A DNA stretch of 64,000 bases from Chlorokybus atmophyticus (GCA_009103225.1 RHPI01001116.1:295459-359458), one strand, 5' to 3'. Positions 26,264 through 38,831 are shown, numbered from the stretch's first letter. Program-made: numbers and translations. Notes: a model not told the origin generated them from the sequence alone.

Positions 26264-28798
26264 ATGCTGCGGCTGGGGGTCGCGGGCGTGGCACGGCGGG
26301 CTGCTGGGCGGCAAGTTGAGCGGGTGATCCAGGTACGTGTCTGCCATGGTGAAAGTAATGCAGCAGGGAAATGGTCCATTGGTATCAAATGAAAGCGTCT
26401 CTTCCCTACGCGCAGCGATGTATGAGTGGTACGGCAGCAGCTGAAGCGGAGGGAACGCACAATGGCAAACTATTCCCACGGTACCGGCATGGATGCATGC
26501 AGTCTGCCCTATGCAGCGTGTGAAATTGTGAGATGCATGACATGCATGCCTATAGATGTGTTAATACAACTAGGTTACAGCCACATTACAATACGTCGCT
26601 TCTCTCTTCTGGTGTTGGCAGAATAGGCACAACGTACACAATGACATTTGGTTGGGGTGTTGCAGGACAGGCCCAGGTGTGGACTACTCCTTGAACTGGG
26701 CTCTGGCAGCTGTTGGCATCCCGCCAACAGGCCAGGCTTTCCGAAATTTAAAGCCAGACAAGCTGCAAGAGCACGGTGCTGCTGACAAAGGTGTGCAGCA
26801 GCAGCGGCAGCAGCAGCATGCTATAACTCACTACTCGTCACTCGTGGCTCTCTTTGTTGTCGTTGTTGCAATGCCCACATTGGCTGTGCCCGCAACATAA
26901 AGTATTGGCGTGTAGCGAGGTGAGGTGCTTATTTGTGCTTGCACCAGCTGGCCCGGCTCCATCTGAGCTGTATGTTGAAGGAGCCACTGACGGCGCAAAG
27001 TCCATAACAAAGGCACAGTTTACTAGGTTGTCAAAAGAGGTAAGTGCTGTGCTTGCCATGCTTTAGCTAGACTGCATGTGTGGTTGTGCTTCTCAGCTTC
27101 AACTTGGTTGGGCTCTAGGTGGCTGCTTACCTATCTGGAGCGTCCAAACTCTATGTGCACGATGGCGCAGTTGGCTCATCTGAAAAGTCTGCAGTCGCGG
27201 TATGAACGTCGTGACTAGTTGCATATTCAGTACTGAATGTTCCATGCTTATGCTGCTGTGTACAACGGCAACCGCTTCTCCCAATCAGTGACCAATCTCA
27301 AAGTTTGCATCAGGTGCGCTCAGTTTCAGACTCTCCAACAGGAGCAATGTCAGTAAGGGAGTTGCTTACACCCACGCCACTCACCAAAAAGTCTGCAGTG
27401 GACTTCCCATTGAGGCTACTGCTGGCGTCATCTTATAAGTAAGTTGTATACGTAAGTGAGTGCTGACTTATGCACGTGCAGCCGGCTGCATCGTGTTCAA
27501 GTTCCGAGTCTCATTTGTCAGCTTTGGACCCACTTTGGATGTATACGTTCAGGAGCAGCGCACCTAGCAAGCATGGTTTGGAGTCGTCATCAGGATTTGT
27601 TGCTGCTAGCATTGAGCGGGCCGCCGTGATTGTCGCAGGTGACCCTGGCACATGTTGTATTAGCATGCAGCCACACATAGCGCAGGCAGTACATTGGTTT
27701 CTCACCTACTGCATTGTGTGGATTAGGCAGTGCATGCAGTAACAATGCCTGCTGAAGTGCTTTCGTTGGACTACAGGTAATGCGGTTGGACCGGCTGTTC
27801 AGGCTGCCATTGCAGCAGTAGCGGCACCTCACCTGTTGCAAACCGGCGCGCTTCCCCTGTTTGCCGCGTAAGCTGTTACTTGGCGCTTGCGAGTTAGGCC
27901 ATGTTGTGCCAGATTCGTCATTTCATTTTTTCAACGCGTGATTGTGCTTCAGAATTGTCAATGGAGGGGAGAGCACCGCATTGGTTTTGGGCTCGGCAGA
28001 TGTGCTGTCAAAACTAGAGTCAGCTACAAGCTCTCCCGGCCTTATATGGTCCAGCGATGGCGTTGCCCGGATGTTCGGCAGTTCCTCCAGTCTGCCCAAC
28101 TTGATGAAGCACCCAGATGCTGTTGTCGTCGCTTTTCATGATAGGTATAGCCAGCAGTTGCGGCAAGTCAATTGAGCCTCATTGGTCGCATGTGCAGCTT
28201 TTCGTGTGTGCTGACACTGTCTCCGGCATGCAGCTCTGGGGTTGTGCCTCCCGTGCACAAGGTCTCGTCCTCAAGCGCAGCTTATGCATTCTTGGCGGGA
28301 TCCACTGACAAAGGCTTTGCACCAGCATACGCTCCGCTGCCGCTGGGCGATGCGGTCCCACTCGCGCAAAAACTCAAGTCACTGGTGTGCACGCATACAC
28401 ACGCGCAGCCACAGCCACAGCCATCACACGCTCTTCACTGTCTCACACAATACACGTCTTGAAGGTAACTGACCCTGGGTCTTGTCTTCCAGATTGATGA
28501 GACTAAAGCTGCCGCCTATGTTGCCAACCCCGCTGATAGCAACATTGCGGATTTGGTGGCATCTGCACTTGCGGGCAAGAACAAGAAGGGCACGAAGAAG
28601 GCAGCGCAAGAAGGAGCTGAAGGTATAGCCGTGTGCTTGACGTGTCTTTGGGTAGGCTCTCGTGCATGTAATCTGATGTGCCAACCACTTGTGTTGGCTG
28701 TGTGTGCAGGCGACAGTCTGAAGGACAGGTTGAAAAAGTTCATGGCTGAGAAGTATCCGGATCTACCGCAGGAGCTGGCTGACGGCGCAGTTCTTTAG
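26264..28798 (+). CDS. ATP-type PEP carboxykinase-like pseudoenzyme, mitochondrial-type presequence
   Basis: Twelve exons: 26264-26332, 26416-26480, 26666-26790, 26948-27039, 27119-27199, 27314-27438, 27502-27638, 27777-27867, 27953-28144, 28234-28384, 28493-28622, 28710-28798; 448 residues, all phases closing. Exon 1 is Arg-rich and acid-poor until its end, fitting mitochondrial import. Blocks follow the order of ATP-PEPCK: FRNLKP, AAYLSGASKLYVHDGAVG (family AYL.G..LFVQDGFAG), FVAASIERAAVIVAG, STALVLG (family VALFFG), WSSDGVARMF (family WSDDGVFNFE), SGVVPPVHK (family FGVLPPVS) and AYAFLAGST. The P-loop GLSGTGKTT is replaced by GSADVLSKL, the DDEHG metal site is deleted, and the GRSPKDK arginine loop and TYYAGEIKK are gone. 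I therefore infer no kinase activity; the role is unknown. The intron 6 acceptor (27501) is the only one that keeps frame and is the weakest point. Confidence 0.7.
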
Positions 28799-29054
28799 GC
28801 ATACCAATTGTTAGCAAATATGAGTATTTTGGAAAGGTTTTTGGTTGCCAACTTGTAATGTTGGCAATTAAAACCAGCCCAAGACCTGCATTGGTTTGCT
28901 TGGTTTTGGTTATGGTTGGTTTGTTGCTGCACTGTTTTGGTTGTGTCTGTGAACAATGTGGTTCATCAATATGCGCGGTGTGCACACCGCCACAGCACTG
29001 ATCAACCAGATGCTACCGATCTGATTCTGCGATTGTGAATAGCAACTTACTTGC

Positions 29055-29265
29055 ACAGCGACTTCTGCTACAAGGGCTGGCCGCTAACCACAGCCACTGT
29101 GCAGGTGACTACCACAGCCGTTGATGAACAAAATGTTGTCATACATGCATAATCAATAGTGCGGGCGATAGGAGTAAGAGTAGAGTAGACAGTAGAGTGA
29201 GCCCCGGTGGTTGCATTGAGGTGCGTGTGGCATGCTGCATGGGATGCATGGCGTTGAAATGCATG
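29055..29265 (+). repeat. Dispersed repeat copy
   Basis: CAAGGGCTGGCCGCTAACC, CCACTGTGCAGGTGACTACC, AGTAGAGTAG, CCCCGGTGGTTGCAT and TTGAGGTGCGTG occur here in the same order and spacing as at 62850-63005. Mismatches are scattered, as in an old interspersed repeat. No coding capacity. Confidence 0.7.
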
Positions 29266-30246
29266 CTTTTCACATTAAAAGCATGCTTTTCAGCTTTTTT
29301 AGGTCAAAACAGCTGAAACAGCTTCGTGCTTATCCTGCACACGCATATGAGCAGCACCACATGCCACATGAGATTGTCGTCACGGATATAGACGAGCAAC
29401 ACTGACAACACAGACAGCGAACACCGGCGGGCAGAGACGGAGAGGAGGGAGTCCTGCATGCTGATGCTGTTGTCGTCCATGCCATGGCCAACGACGATTG
29501 ACACTAGCCCGTGTGGGCAGGTAATGAGGACTGCATGCATGCTTGCATGTCCAGCGTGGTGGTAGTGTTAATTGTGACACACTAGTATGCAACATCGTCA
29601 CACCAAGCTACGTACTGTCATCCCTGCCTATCACTGCACAAGCATACTCACACGCATGCCAGCGGCAAGCACGCCTACACAACTACATTGCCGCAGCCGC
29701 CAGCACAGCGTCGTGTTAATGTGTTAATGGTCGTTCAGGTAAAGTAGAGTAGAGCCCAGTGGTGAACATACTAATGGTGATGGTTGCCCGCATGCTGTGT
29801 AATCGCACTCCTTGCATGTTCTATGCATGAGCCATTGCACACCACATTGTATGCACCGGTCTTCAACACATATGGGAGAGTACCACATAGCGCGCACCAT
29901 ATGCGTGCCGACTGCGAGGTAGGAGATACTGCACACGCAAACTGATAGTGAACACTGTACTGATGTTCAGCGCTTGCTCACTTATTGACACACGTGCCAT
30001 TGCACCAATCACCACGAACGAACAGATTCCGATGGCATATGACCAGCATAGGGTATAGCCCAGCATAGCGCATTGGACTCGATGGCCGCTTGAGCATTAT
30101 CTGCTGTACTTGATGTGCACGTGCTGTTTGCGAGCAAGGTAGTAGCTGCTCTTTGCGTTGCTGTTTGTGCACTTGCAATACAAATCGTTATTGGTGCAGT
30201 AGCAATTGTCATTGGGCGGTGTTGGTCTTGGGAACAAGTGGGCCGT

Positions 30247-30423
<177 letters not shown>

Positions 30424-30424
30424 N
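30424..30424. other. Undetermined base (N) at a repeat end
   Basis: Single N directly after the CT run. A lone N at such a place usually marks a collapsed repeat or scaffold join, so the true length and the right flank are uncertain. Confidence 0.8.
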
Positions 30425-30554
30425 GCAATGGCAATGGCAACGGCAGTGGTTGTGCTACTGTGTGTAGCACAGCATCATAGGGCGGGCGGCGGTGCGTCAG
30501 CGCCTGGGCGGCGGCGGCGTCTTCGGCGAAGGCGCGGTCGGCGTGTCTGCAGCC

Positions 30555-32947
30555 ATGCGGGGGCAGTCGCTGGTCGGGGTTGGGCCTGGCAATGGCGGGG
30601 TCGGTGGGGGTGCTGCGCCCGCCGGGCAGTTCTCTGAGCTCGGTAAGCGAGAGTTACACAGCCGTAGATAGACAGCTGGCAGTGGAGTGGCCGAATCGCA
30701 CGTTGTTTCCACGTGTTTGACAGCATGAAGAGCATCATAAACCCTGCCGCGTTGCTGCCATGGGCTTTTCGGCTTGCTCATGCACTACACTCAGCAGCAT
30801 GTGTCGTATTTTCATAAATTTTGCTGATAGACTGCACAGTTATGTCAGTGTGTATTTACATTGATGTTTGCATGAATTCACCACGTGGGGTCAGCTTTGT
30901 CAACTTTTCCTTAAATAATTCTAGGCTTTGCAAAAGTAACAATGGACGTCTAAGCATGCTTGCACCTCCATTTTCCAACAACAGTCCTTGATATGGTCTT
31001 CTATGGTGCTGATGCTTCTATGTCCATGCTGCACTTGACTTGTTTATGCTATGTGCATTGTGCGCACTCGCACTGCGTGTACACAAGCAGGAATTCATAT
31101 CAACTCCTCTTGCGTTCGTGACTCATACGCGTGTGTGGACTTGTTATGTGCCAGACGACAGCGGAGAGCGGGTCAGCTGGGTGCGCCTGGGCCGCAAGCA
31201 TGCGCTGGACTGGGCGCTCGTCGGCGTTATGGTTGCTGCTCTCGCCCTCACGCAGGTTGGAGGAGTTGTAGCTGAAGCACATTATATTTAGTGGATTGTG
31301 TAGGCGTTTGCATTGCGTTGTGCATGCATGCGCACCTGCGTGTGTGCATGTTTGCGTATGCGCGCGAGCAAATCAAGTAAAATACGGCCATGGGAGTGCA
31401 GTTCACGCCCGTGTTTGAGAGCATCATCCTACCCGAAGACATGTACAAGTACAAGTACCCGCTTCTGCCCAACACCATCCCAAGCGCCTTCGTGCCAGTA
31501 AGAAGCAGTCCTGGTGTTGAGCTTTCCGTGTGTATGCATGTACTGTATACGTCACGGCAGTGTAACGCACACAACACAGTGTTGCCATGTAGGTGATTGC
31601 GTTGGGCGCGCCTGCTGCCGTGGCTTCCTTGTGGTTCTTGTTTGCCAGGAGCAAGCGTGACCTCCATACAGCTCTACTGAGTAATAGTGTTGTGCTGTGT
31701 GTGTGTGTGTGTCTCTGTGTGTCTGTGCGTGGGTGTGTGGCAGTTGACATGACTGTGTGGTTTGTATGCGCGGCAGCCGCGTGCGTTGCGGTGTTGCTAA
31801 ATGGTGTCATAACCAACCTATTGAAGCAATTGGTCGGCATGCCAAGGCCGGACTTCTACTACCGTTGTTTCCAGGGCATCGATGTGGTGAGCAAAATTGG
31901 TTTGTACGTTAACGACCAGTTATACTTGTACAGTGCTGAGATGTTTGTGTTGTGTGCACGTATATATGAGGCACGTAGTGCGACACATTTGCACATTGAC
32001 AAGCATGCGCGCACATGTGCAGGCACTCACATGTGCGGGCATGTGTGTGCATCTATGGGTGGTATAAACACAGGCATACGCACACACACTTGCACATTTC
32101 TCATACGCACGCGACATCTTACCTGGTGTCCAGGCGTACACCGAGGACGGCAAGCCTGCTTGCAACGGCCCATCTTTGGTCGTCAAAGAAGGGTACAGAA
32201 GCTTCCCCAGCGGCCACGTGTCATGTAAGCACAACACAAAAACATCGTTTGTTTCTGGCATTCTCACAGGACGCTGCGTTTATTGTCATTGTGTTGAGTT
32301 AAACTGACTTTGATGGCGTTGACGAAGGGTCCATGACGGGGCTATTCTTGTGCACGCTGTACATTGCGGGCAAGCTGCACGTGTTCAGCAGCGGAGTGGA
32401 GAGGAGATTGCCGAGCCTTCTGGCAGCCTTCTTGCCCTTGCTGGGAGCCCTCATCATCGCGTGCACCAGGATGCAGGTACACGTGCTTGACTGCTCTTGC
32501 ATACATGCAGCATGACGAGAACGAGCTGGGCTGATGTCTACAAGTACATGCGTCTACGCCTGCGTCAATGCACGTGGGTACATGCGTGTGGACACGTATC
32601 CATACCCCTGCATGCACTTGCGCAGCTATGTAGCAGTACGTAGGTATGCGCGTGTGTAAATGTCTGTTAAACGTTGGTGTGTACGTTATGCTGGAGATGC
32701 TAACAGAGTGTGTTCGTTTTTCTTCTTGTTCTCCTTCTAGGATTACTGGCACAGGGCAAACGACGTGTTGGGTGGCGGTGTGTTGGGTTTGCTAGTGCCA
32801 TATGTGGTGTACCATCAGTACTACCCTCCCCTGACGGACGACAAGAGCGACCTTCCTCTCTCTGCTCACAAAGCAGCACAAGACATGATGCCGCTGCGGC
32901 AGTATCACGACAACGACATTGAACGAGCATATAGCGGGGCGATATGA
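30555..32947 (+). CDS. Lipid phosphate phosphatase (PAP2 superfamily)
   Basis: Eight exons: 30555-30642, 31155-31255, 31402-31497, 31593-31680, 31744-31886, 32134-32224, 32328-32476, 32741-32947; 320 residues. The three catalytic motifs are present: K152-x6-R159-P160 in [14 protein letters not shown] at 197-200, and R250-x5-H256-x3-D260 in [12 protein letters not shown] (Thr replaces the common Ser before Arg). Hydrophobic helices at about 44-62, 96-113, 128-147, 204-222, 229-247 and 262-280 give the six-TM PAP2 layout. It would dephosphorylate phosphatidic acid, lyso-PA or diacylglycerol pyrophosphate in membranes. The start in exon 1 (Gly-rich [10 protein letters not shown]) fits the phase but lies near the ambiguous base, so the N-terminus is less sure. 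Confidence 0.92.
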
Positions 32948-34018
32948 TCAGGTGTGATGTTTCGCATTGTCACAGTTGAGTAAACTAGTCATGCGGTACA
33001 GTGTAGAGAGGAAGTGTAGTGCTGGTAGCAGCAGTGTTGTCGCATACCGCACTCCCAAGTTGTGATTGTGGCGCGTAGGATTAGGCTAGGCATGTGGTAG
33101 GTGGGTGAGATAGGTTAGGGTGCCTCTTCTTGACTAGGAGGAGGATTTGGCTTGTGCGTGTGCACAAACAGGTCTGCAGACATAGTTTCAAGAGGATAAC
33201 TTCAAGAGGATGTCATCCCATACCAGCAGCTGTGGTTTCAATCATCTGTGCAGTGCACTCTCAAGCGGCATGTGCTACACTGCACTATGCGTGTCAGCTG
33301 CTCAGTCCAGGGGTGAGTTGATAAGCAGATCCCCCGGTGCACACACCATTGTGTGGGAACCGTACAAACTTCTGTTGGGCTGTGCACGTACTGCTGTCGA
33401 CATTGAGCTTGTAATCTCTGCCAAGATGATGGGCACATTATGCATTTGGTCTTGCTCTTCGGCTTAGCAAACAGCCGTCAAGGTAAATGCATTGACACGA
33501 CTACCGCAATGCACACAACAGCTGCGTCGGATTACAACAACGTGTGGTCCTGTTGGTGACATTTTAACACAACAAGCGTGTGTGAACTTATGTACTGTTG
33601 TGTTATGTACTGCTGCAACCAACCAAAGACTGTTTTCCATGGCTGCTGATTGGACCACGTCAGCTTGTGAGAGCTCAAGTGCAACTGTCGTTGTGTAGAA
33701 CAATTGATATGACTAGCTCATTGTGAGGCAATAGCACGGCCATTGCACACATCCCTCACAACTGAACAGGGGTATAGAGTGAAATCCAATCTGTGAGACC
33801 TTTGACGCAATTTTTCAACAGTGCTTGCCCTGCATGATGCTGAGCTGGGTGACAGCGCATGCACAACACACATCGCCCTGCAAGCAAGCCAGGCAAATCG
33901 TTGTATTGATGCAAAGTCTAAACCGTCCCGACAACAAATGCTACATCGCCAGGGCTGAGAGAAGTACAGCCAATCCAGCACTGCTGTTCATGCTCCCTAC
34001 ACCCATCACAGAAGCGGC
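32948..34018. other. Convergent intergenic region
   Basis: 1.07 kb between convergent stop codons of the lipid phosphatase and eL39. No exon or repeat recognised. Confidence 0.4.
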
Positions 34019-34734
34019 TTATAAGCCGAGCTTTGTCCTGCGCCAGTGGCGGCGCTTGGCATTGTACCTGCCATTCAAGGTATATTAGCGCCATGGTGAA
34101 ATGTAATAATTGCAACGATGAACAGCAAACCCCTATGACACAAGCAAAGTCCCAACTTGGTAACTACTGGGATGACTTGCTGATGGAGTATACGTACACG
34201 TAGATTGGCAACTGATCACGACTGTTAAGATTGGTTCACACAAAGTTGCTATAAGAACAAGTACTCACCGAATGCGGTTGTCAGTCCGCATGCGGATCCA
34301 CTGCGGGATGGGCCTGTTCTGCTTCTGCTTCTTGGACAGGATCTTCTTGATCTTGAAGGTCTTGTGCGACGGCTGTGAGCCAAACAACATCGCTCAGACT
34401 CACAAAACCACGACTCACTCCTAATTACTACGCACTTCCACACATACAGATGTGGCAAAACAAAAACACCCCTGCATACTACCCAAAGGCCAGTCAGCTG
34501 ATTATTAGGGATAAGCAATGCAGGGGTAGACGCAGGCTCTCAAGTGCCATAAGTCACTGCTGTCAACCAGAAACTCAAACAGAACGGGCTTGCAAAGCGT
34601 AAGCATGCTTGCAGGCCCAGCCCTGGGACGCTCAAAACCCTAACCCTAGCTCACACGCTCCGCAGCAGTCCCGCGCATTCCATCAACCCAAATTCCCACC
34701 CAGCCACACAACCTGGACCAGATCCCCTTACCAT
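34019..34734 (-). CDS. RPL39: 60S ribosomal protein eL39
   Basis: Three exons: 34734-34732 (the ATG alone), 34372-34269 and 34067-34019, giving exactly 51 residues, the family length. The protein starts [20 protein letters not shown], has [16 protein letters not shown] and ends [13 protein letters not shown]. It is a small basic protein of the large subunit near the exit tunnel. The start is fixed by phase and length: ATG|GTAAGG then CAG|CCGTCGCAC. Intron 1 contains a telo-box, AAAACCCTAACCCTAG, at 34634-34649, typical of translation genes in plants. The gene diverges from the serine-rich gene at 35181. Confidence 0.97.
34634..34649 (+). promoter_or_regulatory. Telo-box in first intron of eL39
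   Basis: AAAACCCTAACCCTAG lies about 90 bp downstream of the isolated start codon, inside intron 1. In plants the motif AAACCCTA near the 5' end of ribosomal protein genes drives expression in growing cells; its role here is inferred. Confidence 0.55.
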
Positions 34735-35180
34735 CTTGACGGCGCGGGCGGCTCCCCTCGCCCCGGGCGACAACGGCGGCGGCGACAACCCCGCGGACAA
34801 AGAGACCCACAATGCCGCCGCCGCCAAGCTCCTAGGGCGGCGCGCCGCGCTGTACAGTCGCTTCAATACCCAAAGTCCAACAAGCGCCGCGGTGTACACG
34901 ACGGCTTCTTTCGTGAGTGCGTTTCGCTCGCCGTTACTGGAGCCGTAACTGAAGCCGTCACCGGTGACCCGCGTGACTGAGCCACTGCCACTCTTATGCT
35001 CGTATCGAGTGCACGAGAAATGTCAATTATCAACCCTCGATGAGAGCATAACCAAGCGAACCAAAAAGTCAGCGTGTGCGCAGCGACGCCAGGCCAGGCC
35101 AGGCCAGGCCAGGCCAGGCCAGGCTAGGCTAGGCTGGGGATTGGGCAAGGAGGAGGAGGCGGAGGAGAGAAAGGGGGTAG
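34735..35180. promoter_or_regulatory. Divergent promoter region (eL39 / Ser-rich protein)
   Basis: 446 bp between divergent start codons. It contains a GCCAG pentamer run at 35088-35136. Confidence 0.45.
35088..35136. repeat. GCCAG pentanucleotide repeat
   Basis: About nine AGGCC/AGGCT units. The same CCAGG/CCTGG pentamer occurs at 4478-4500 and 39694-39732. Confidence 0.9.
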
Positions 35181-37436
35181 ATGCTGACGGTATGTCATGG
35201 CTGCGCACAGCAGCATTCTTTTTTCCTACAGCGAAAAATATAACGTGTTGGCACGTGTCTGTGTGGGTGTCTGTGACTGTCTGAGTGCATCAGCTGTTTT
35301 TCAATGCAGATTGCTTGCACACTCACACACGCAAGCACAAGACCGCCTTGTGTGCGTCCGTGCTGGTCGAGGGTCTCTATCATAGCAGCATTCGTCACTA
35401 TGACGTGATGGTAATGAAGAACATCTATCAGTAGCATGATGATCATTGGATTTTTCCCTACGGATTGGCGGTATTGTTACAGCAAACTCAGACGCTCTCT
35501 AACACAGATGTGTGACGATGATGGCGAGAGCCTCAGGAGCACCAGCAGCCTCATGCGCCAAGTGCGTTTCGCCAGCAAACAGGCGGTGGGTATGCGCTGT
35601 TGCGTGTGTGCGTCTGTATCTCTGTCGATATATGCCCTTTTGTTTGCGCGCGCGTTGGTGCGCACATGCGCGTTTGTGTCTCTTCGTGTGTGTGTGTGCG
35701 CGCGCGCGCGCACATCATTCTCTCCCTGTTGCAGGCAACCACTCAGCACACACAAGCCCGAGAGCGCCACCATCAGCCTCCAGACCGCGGCCGCCGCCGC
35801 CCCACCTCCGCACCCACTACATCATCATCGTCATCAAGATCACCACCAACACCATCCACATCCACATTAACAACGTCGAGAGGGAGGGTAGTGGTGTCCC
35901 CCGCATCACCCTCCGGCAACGTGTTCGTGCTGTCCAACGGCAGCACCCACGACGGGAGCGTTACGTTGGGTGCCACTGAGATGAGACGCTGCAACAGCGA
36001 TAGTGCGAATGTTGGCCACAGTGGGAGAAGGGAAGATAGTGTCAGGAATAGTGTGTACAGTAAACGCGAGTGTAGTAGTGAGAGTGCGTCATCGGCTGCG
36101 GTGTCGATGTTGGAGCTAGAGCGTGAGGTGGACGCGCTGTGCGAACGCGTATCGGGAGTGAGGGGTGGCACACCGCAGCTGCGCTGTGCCACAACCTCTT
36201 CAAGTCCTGGCAGTGACTGGTGCAGCGCTAGCATCAAGTCCTCGTGGAGTGCGAGTGCGAGCGGGAGAGAGGATGAGAACAACAAGACGCAACATAACAA
36301 CAACACTCAACGTAACAGGCCCTCGTCAGCTGCGTCGTGGCAACCGGCGAGTGGACACCACCGCCATCCCCGACAACAACAACAACAACAACATAGACAT
36401 CCCCGCAAGGACCAGTCCTTCTCCTCTGCTTATTGCGCAAGCGAGTTGTCTGATCAATTGAGTTGGGGCACACTTGGACAACATAAGGTTGTCGCGCGCG
36501 CGGCCAGCCAGAGTAGTGTTCATAGTGTAGCTGGAACAAGTAAGAGTGTTTCCACCACAAGCAGTCCGTACAGCCGACCGAGTGGACGCGTCATTGCAGG
36601 CACCCTGCCATTTGGCACACGAGGAAAAGGTCCGTGACTGCGTGGGTGTGCGGTGTATGTGTGCATGCGCGTGCAGTGGGCGTGTTTGCCTGCGCGCATG
36701 CGTGCGCGTGTGTGCAAATCTGTGCGTGCAAGTATGTGTGCACGCGTGTCTGGGTGTCGGTACATGCATGTGTGTGTCTGCATGCGTGCACGTGCGTGCG
36801 TATGTGTGCGCACATGCGTGCGTGCCTGCGTGCATATGTGCGTGCGTGACTGCGTGCATATGTGCTTGCGCGCCTGCATGCACATGTGTGCGCGTGTGTT
36901 ACGTGCGTGCGTGCATGCGTGATGCTTATTGTGTCTGCTGTGCAGTGGCTGGCAAGATCAGTCGTCCAAGCAGCGCGCGCATCAACAACAGCAACAGCAA
37001 GAAGAGCCAAAGCGGCAACACCACGAAGCGGCCGCCATTTGAGGTCCGGTCCGTTAGCACCTTAGAGGAGCAGCGATTGCAACACAGGCTGAAGCTGCTG
37101 CAAGAGCTTCACCGCCAGAAGCGCATCGGTCAAGAAAGTTTCCGTTCATGTTATCATCAATATGTTGGTGATGATGATGATGATGATGTTAGTGTTGGAG
37201 GATGTTGGAATGTGGGTGGGAGTGTACTTAGAGTGGATAGTAGTAGTAGTAGTGTTAGTAATGATGGTGGTGGTGAGGCGGTGTTTGGTCTGATGCAGAA
37301 GATACTCAGCCATCGTCACGCGTCCGCACCGCCGGAGCTGCTGCGTTACTTGAGGCTGCTCACTCAGCAGCTGCAGAGGGAGAACCGTGCACTCAATACC
37401 GCCACGCTGCGCGGATACGCTGATTATAGCAAATAA
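35181..37436 (+). CDS. Ser/Thr-rich disordered protein with C-terminal coiled coil
   Basis: Four exons: 35181-35189, 35508-35585, 35735-36629, 36946-37436; 490 residues, phases closing. The middle is low-complexity: Ser/Thr/Pro runs, NNNTQRN, a 6-Gln run and HRHPR. A likely helix is SMLELEREVDALCERV. The last exon has STLEEQRLQHRLKLLQELHRQKR (coiled coil), an Asp run (GDDDDDD), Ser runs, and a closing helix ELLRYLRLLTQQLQRENRAL. I do not recognise a family. Exon 1 (MLT) is tiny; a start at the Met of exon 2 is equally possible. Intron 2 (35690-35712) and intron 3 (36640-36920) are GT/GC alternating tracts. A scaffold or cytoskeletal role would be a guess. Confidence 0.7.
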
Positions 37437-37870
37437 GATGATTGAGATTGCGAGTCCAAGTGCTGTGCATGCATGTGAGTGATGGAGAAAAGTCCACAAA
37501 TGAGCATGTGGCACTTGGCTGGTATGGTCTGTTCTTTTTAAAAACAAAATAAGAACCCCACGCCACGGCATTATACTTTCAAGTAACATCCTACCTATTT
37601 GAAGCTGTACTTGATGATTGTAGATGTGCACATACGTAACCCAAAAACACACACCACAACAAACAAGTAATCTTTCGTTTACCCACTAAAGAACATACAC
37701 CATCTAACAAACCACTCCGCAAAATTGCAAAATTGGACCTACGTACATCAACATATCTGGCGGATATGTTTGTGTGTGACGTATGTTCGCCAAGTATTAT
37801 TATCGGAACACACCGACAGTCCTAATACTCACAGCTGTACACGCATTGAAACCAAACTAACTCCAACCTA

Positions 37871-38275
37871 TTAAAACGCCATAACGCCGTCGTGCAAAGC
37901 TTGGGGGGAGAAGAAGAGGTCTCTCGCCATAGTATTGTCCTCCAAATCTGCTACATGTGCTAGCTTTGAACTTACAAGAAGCTGCGCCATACAAGCTGGC
38001 ACGAAGGCTGATTTCTCAATCTTGCTCAGACGCATGCAGGCACTTGATAGATCGTTGAGCATCCTAAAAAGTCGATCGAGTACTTGACCACCATGAAATG
38101 GCGACAAGTCACAGTGTGGACTATTGATGTTCAGCAGCAAGTACTCCACTGTCATCCGACCATGTGACGGAAAGTTAAGGAAGTTGATGCGCAGCGATTG
38201 TTGGCAGCATATGCAAATCGCAAACAGGTTAATGGTTCTAGCGCGGAAGGAGTTCTGAATCATCCACGTTTGCAA
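37871..38275 (-). CDS. Unassigned reading frame
   Basis: A 134-codon frame from ATG to stop in the gene desert. It has a mixed, protein-like composition (for example HGGQVLDRLFRMLNDLSSAC) but no family I know, no visible splice partners and no promoter signal. It could be a remnant of a mobile or viral gene, or chance. Confidence 0.25.
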   Translation of the reverse strand: MQTWMIQNSFRARTINLFAICICCQQSLRINFLNFPSHGRMTVEYLLLNINSPHCDLSPFHGGQVLDRLFRMLNDLSSACMRLSKIEKSAFVPACMAQLLVSSKLAHVADLEDNTMARDLFFSPQALHDGVMAF

Positions 38276-38367
38276 TGAGGGTTGACAAGTAATGGTCAGC
38301 CTTTAATAAGCATTTAACCTCTTCGGCATATGATTGGTAGTACAAATTTGATATGGTACCAGCTTGG

Positions 38368-38411
38368 TACCATCATGGCGTTCAGCTGCAAAGCTGAACG
38401 CCATCATGGTA
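38368..38411. repeat. Perfect 20-bp hairpin, loop GCAA
   Basis: Left arm TACCATCATGGCGTTCAGCT is repeated in perfect inversion after a 4-nt loop. Related words (GGTACCA, CATGGCGTT) flank it at 38355-38370 and 38425-38440. Confidence 0.9.
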
Positions 38412-38792
38412 CGGATTGCGCAAAGTACCAGCATGGCGTTGAGCTGCTACATGGCATGAACCGACTTATTACAAGAACACGTTCGTATTGCGTCAACCAA
38501 AGCAAATTCTCTTATAATGCTAAAGCTAAATTAGCTTTGTCAAGCACAAACGTTTGTTGAGAGGCAACCATAAAAACCTGGGCTAGCATATGCCGTTATA
38601 ATGCTGCCCCTCATTGTTACAGGCTTATTGCATATGAGGCACGCCCTTAACAATACCCTGCAAGATGTATATGGGTGGCGCTAAAAACATTATTGAAAGA
38701 CCATATCGTTGGCATCCCTGTTATGGATCACGCTAGCATTGCGACGCATTGGGTGTTTGCGGAGGCAATTGCAAGCTGCTATAAATACTCAA

Positions 38793-38831
38793 CAAGTTTT
38801 GGGTTGTGAAGCTTTCAAGTTTCACAACCCA
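38793..38831. repeat. Near-perfect hairpin
   Basis: TTTGGGTTGTGAAGCTT is followed within a few bases by its inverted copy AAGTTTCACAACCCAAA with one mismatch. It lies in A+T-rich DNA without genes. Confidence 0.7.

Noticed and set aside
26857-27066. Alternative start of the PEPCK-like protein in intron 3
   Set aside because: Upstream exons 1-3 keep phase and carry the family-like FRNLKP block, so the longer model is preferred.
35773-36306. 177-codon minus-strand frame
   Set aside because: Antisense shadow of exon 3 of the Ser-rich gene.
36640-36925. Possible array of short spaced repeats (CRISPR-like) in GTGCGTGC tracts
   Set aside because: Irregular alternating GT/GC DNA in a eukaryotic intron without fixed repeat and spacer units.
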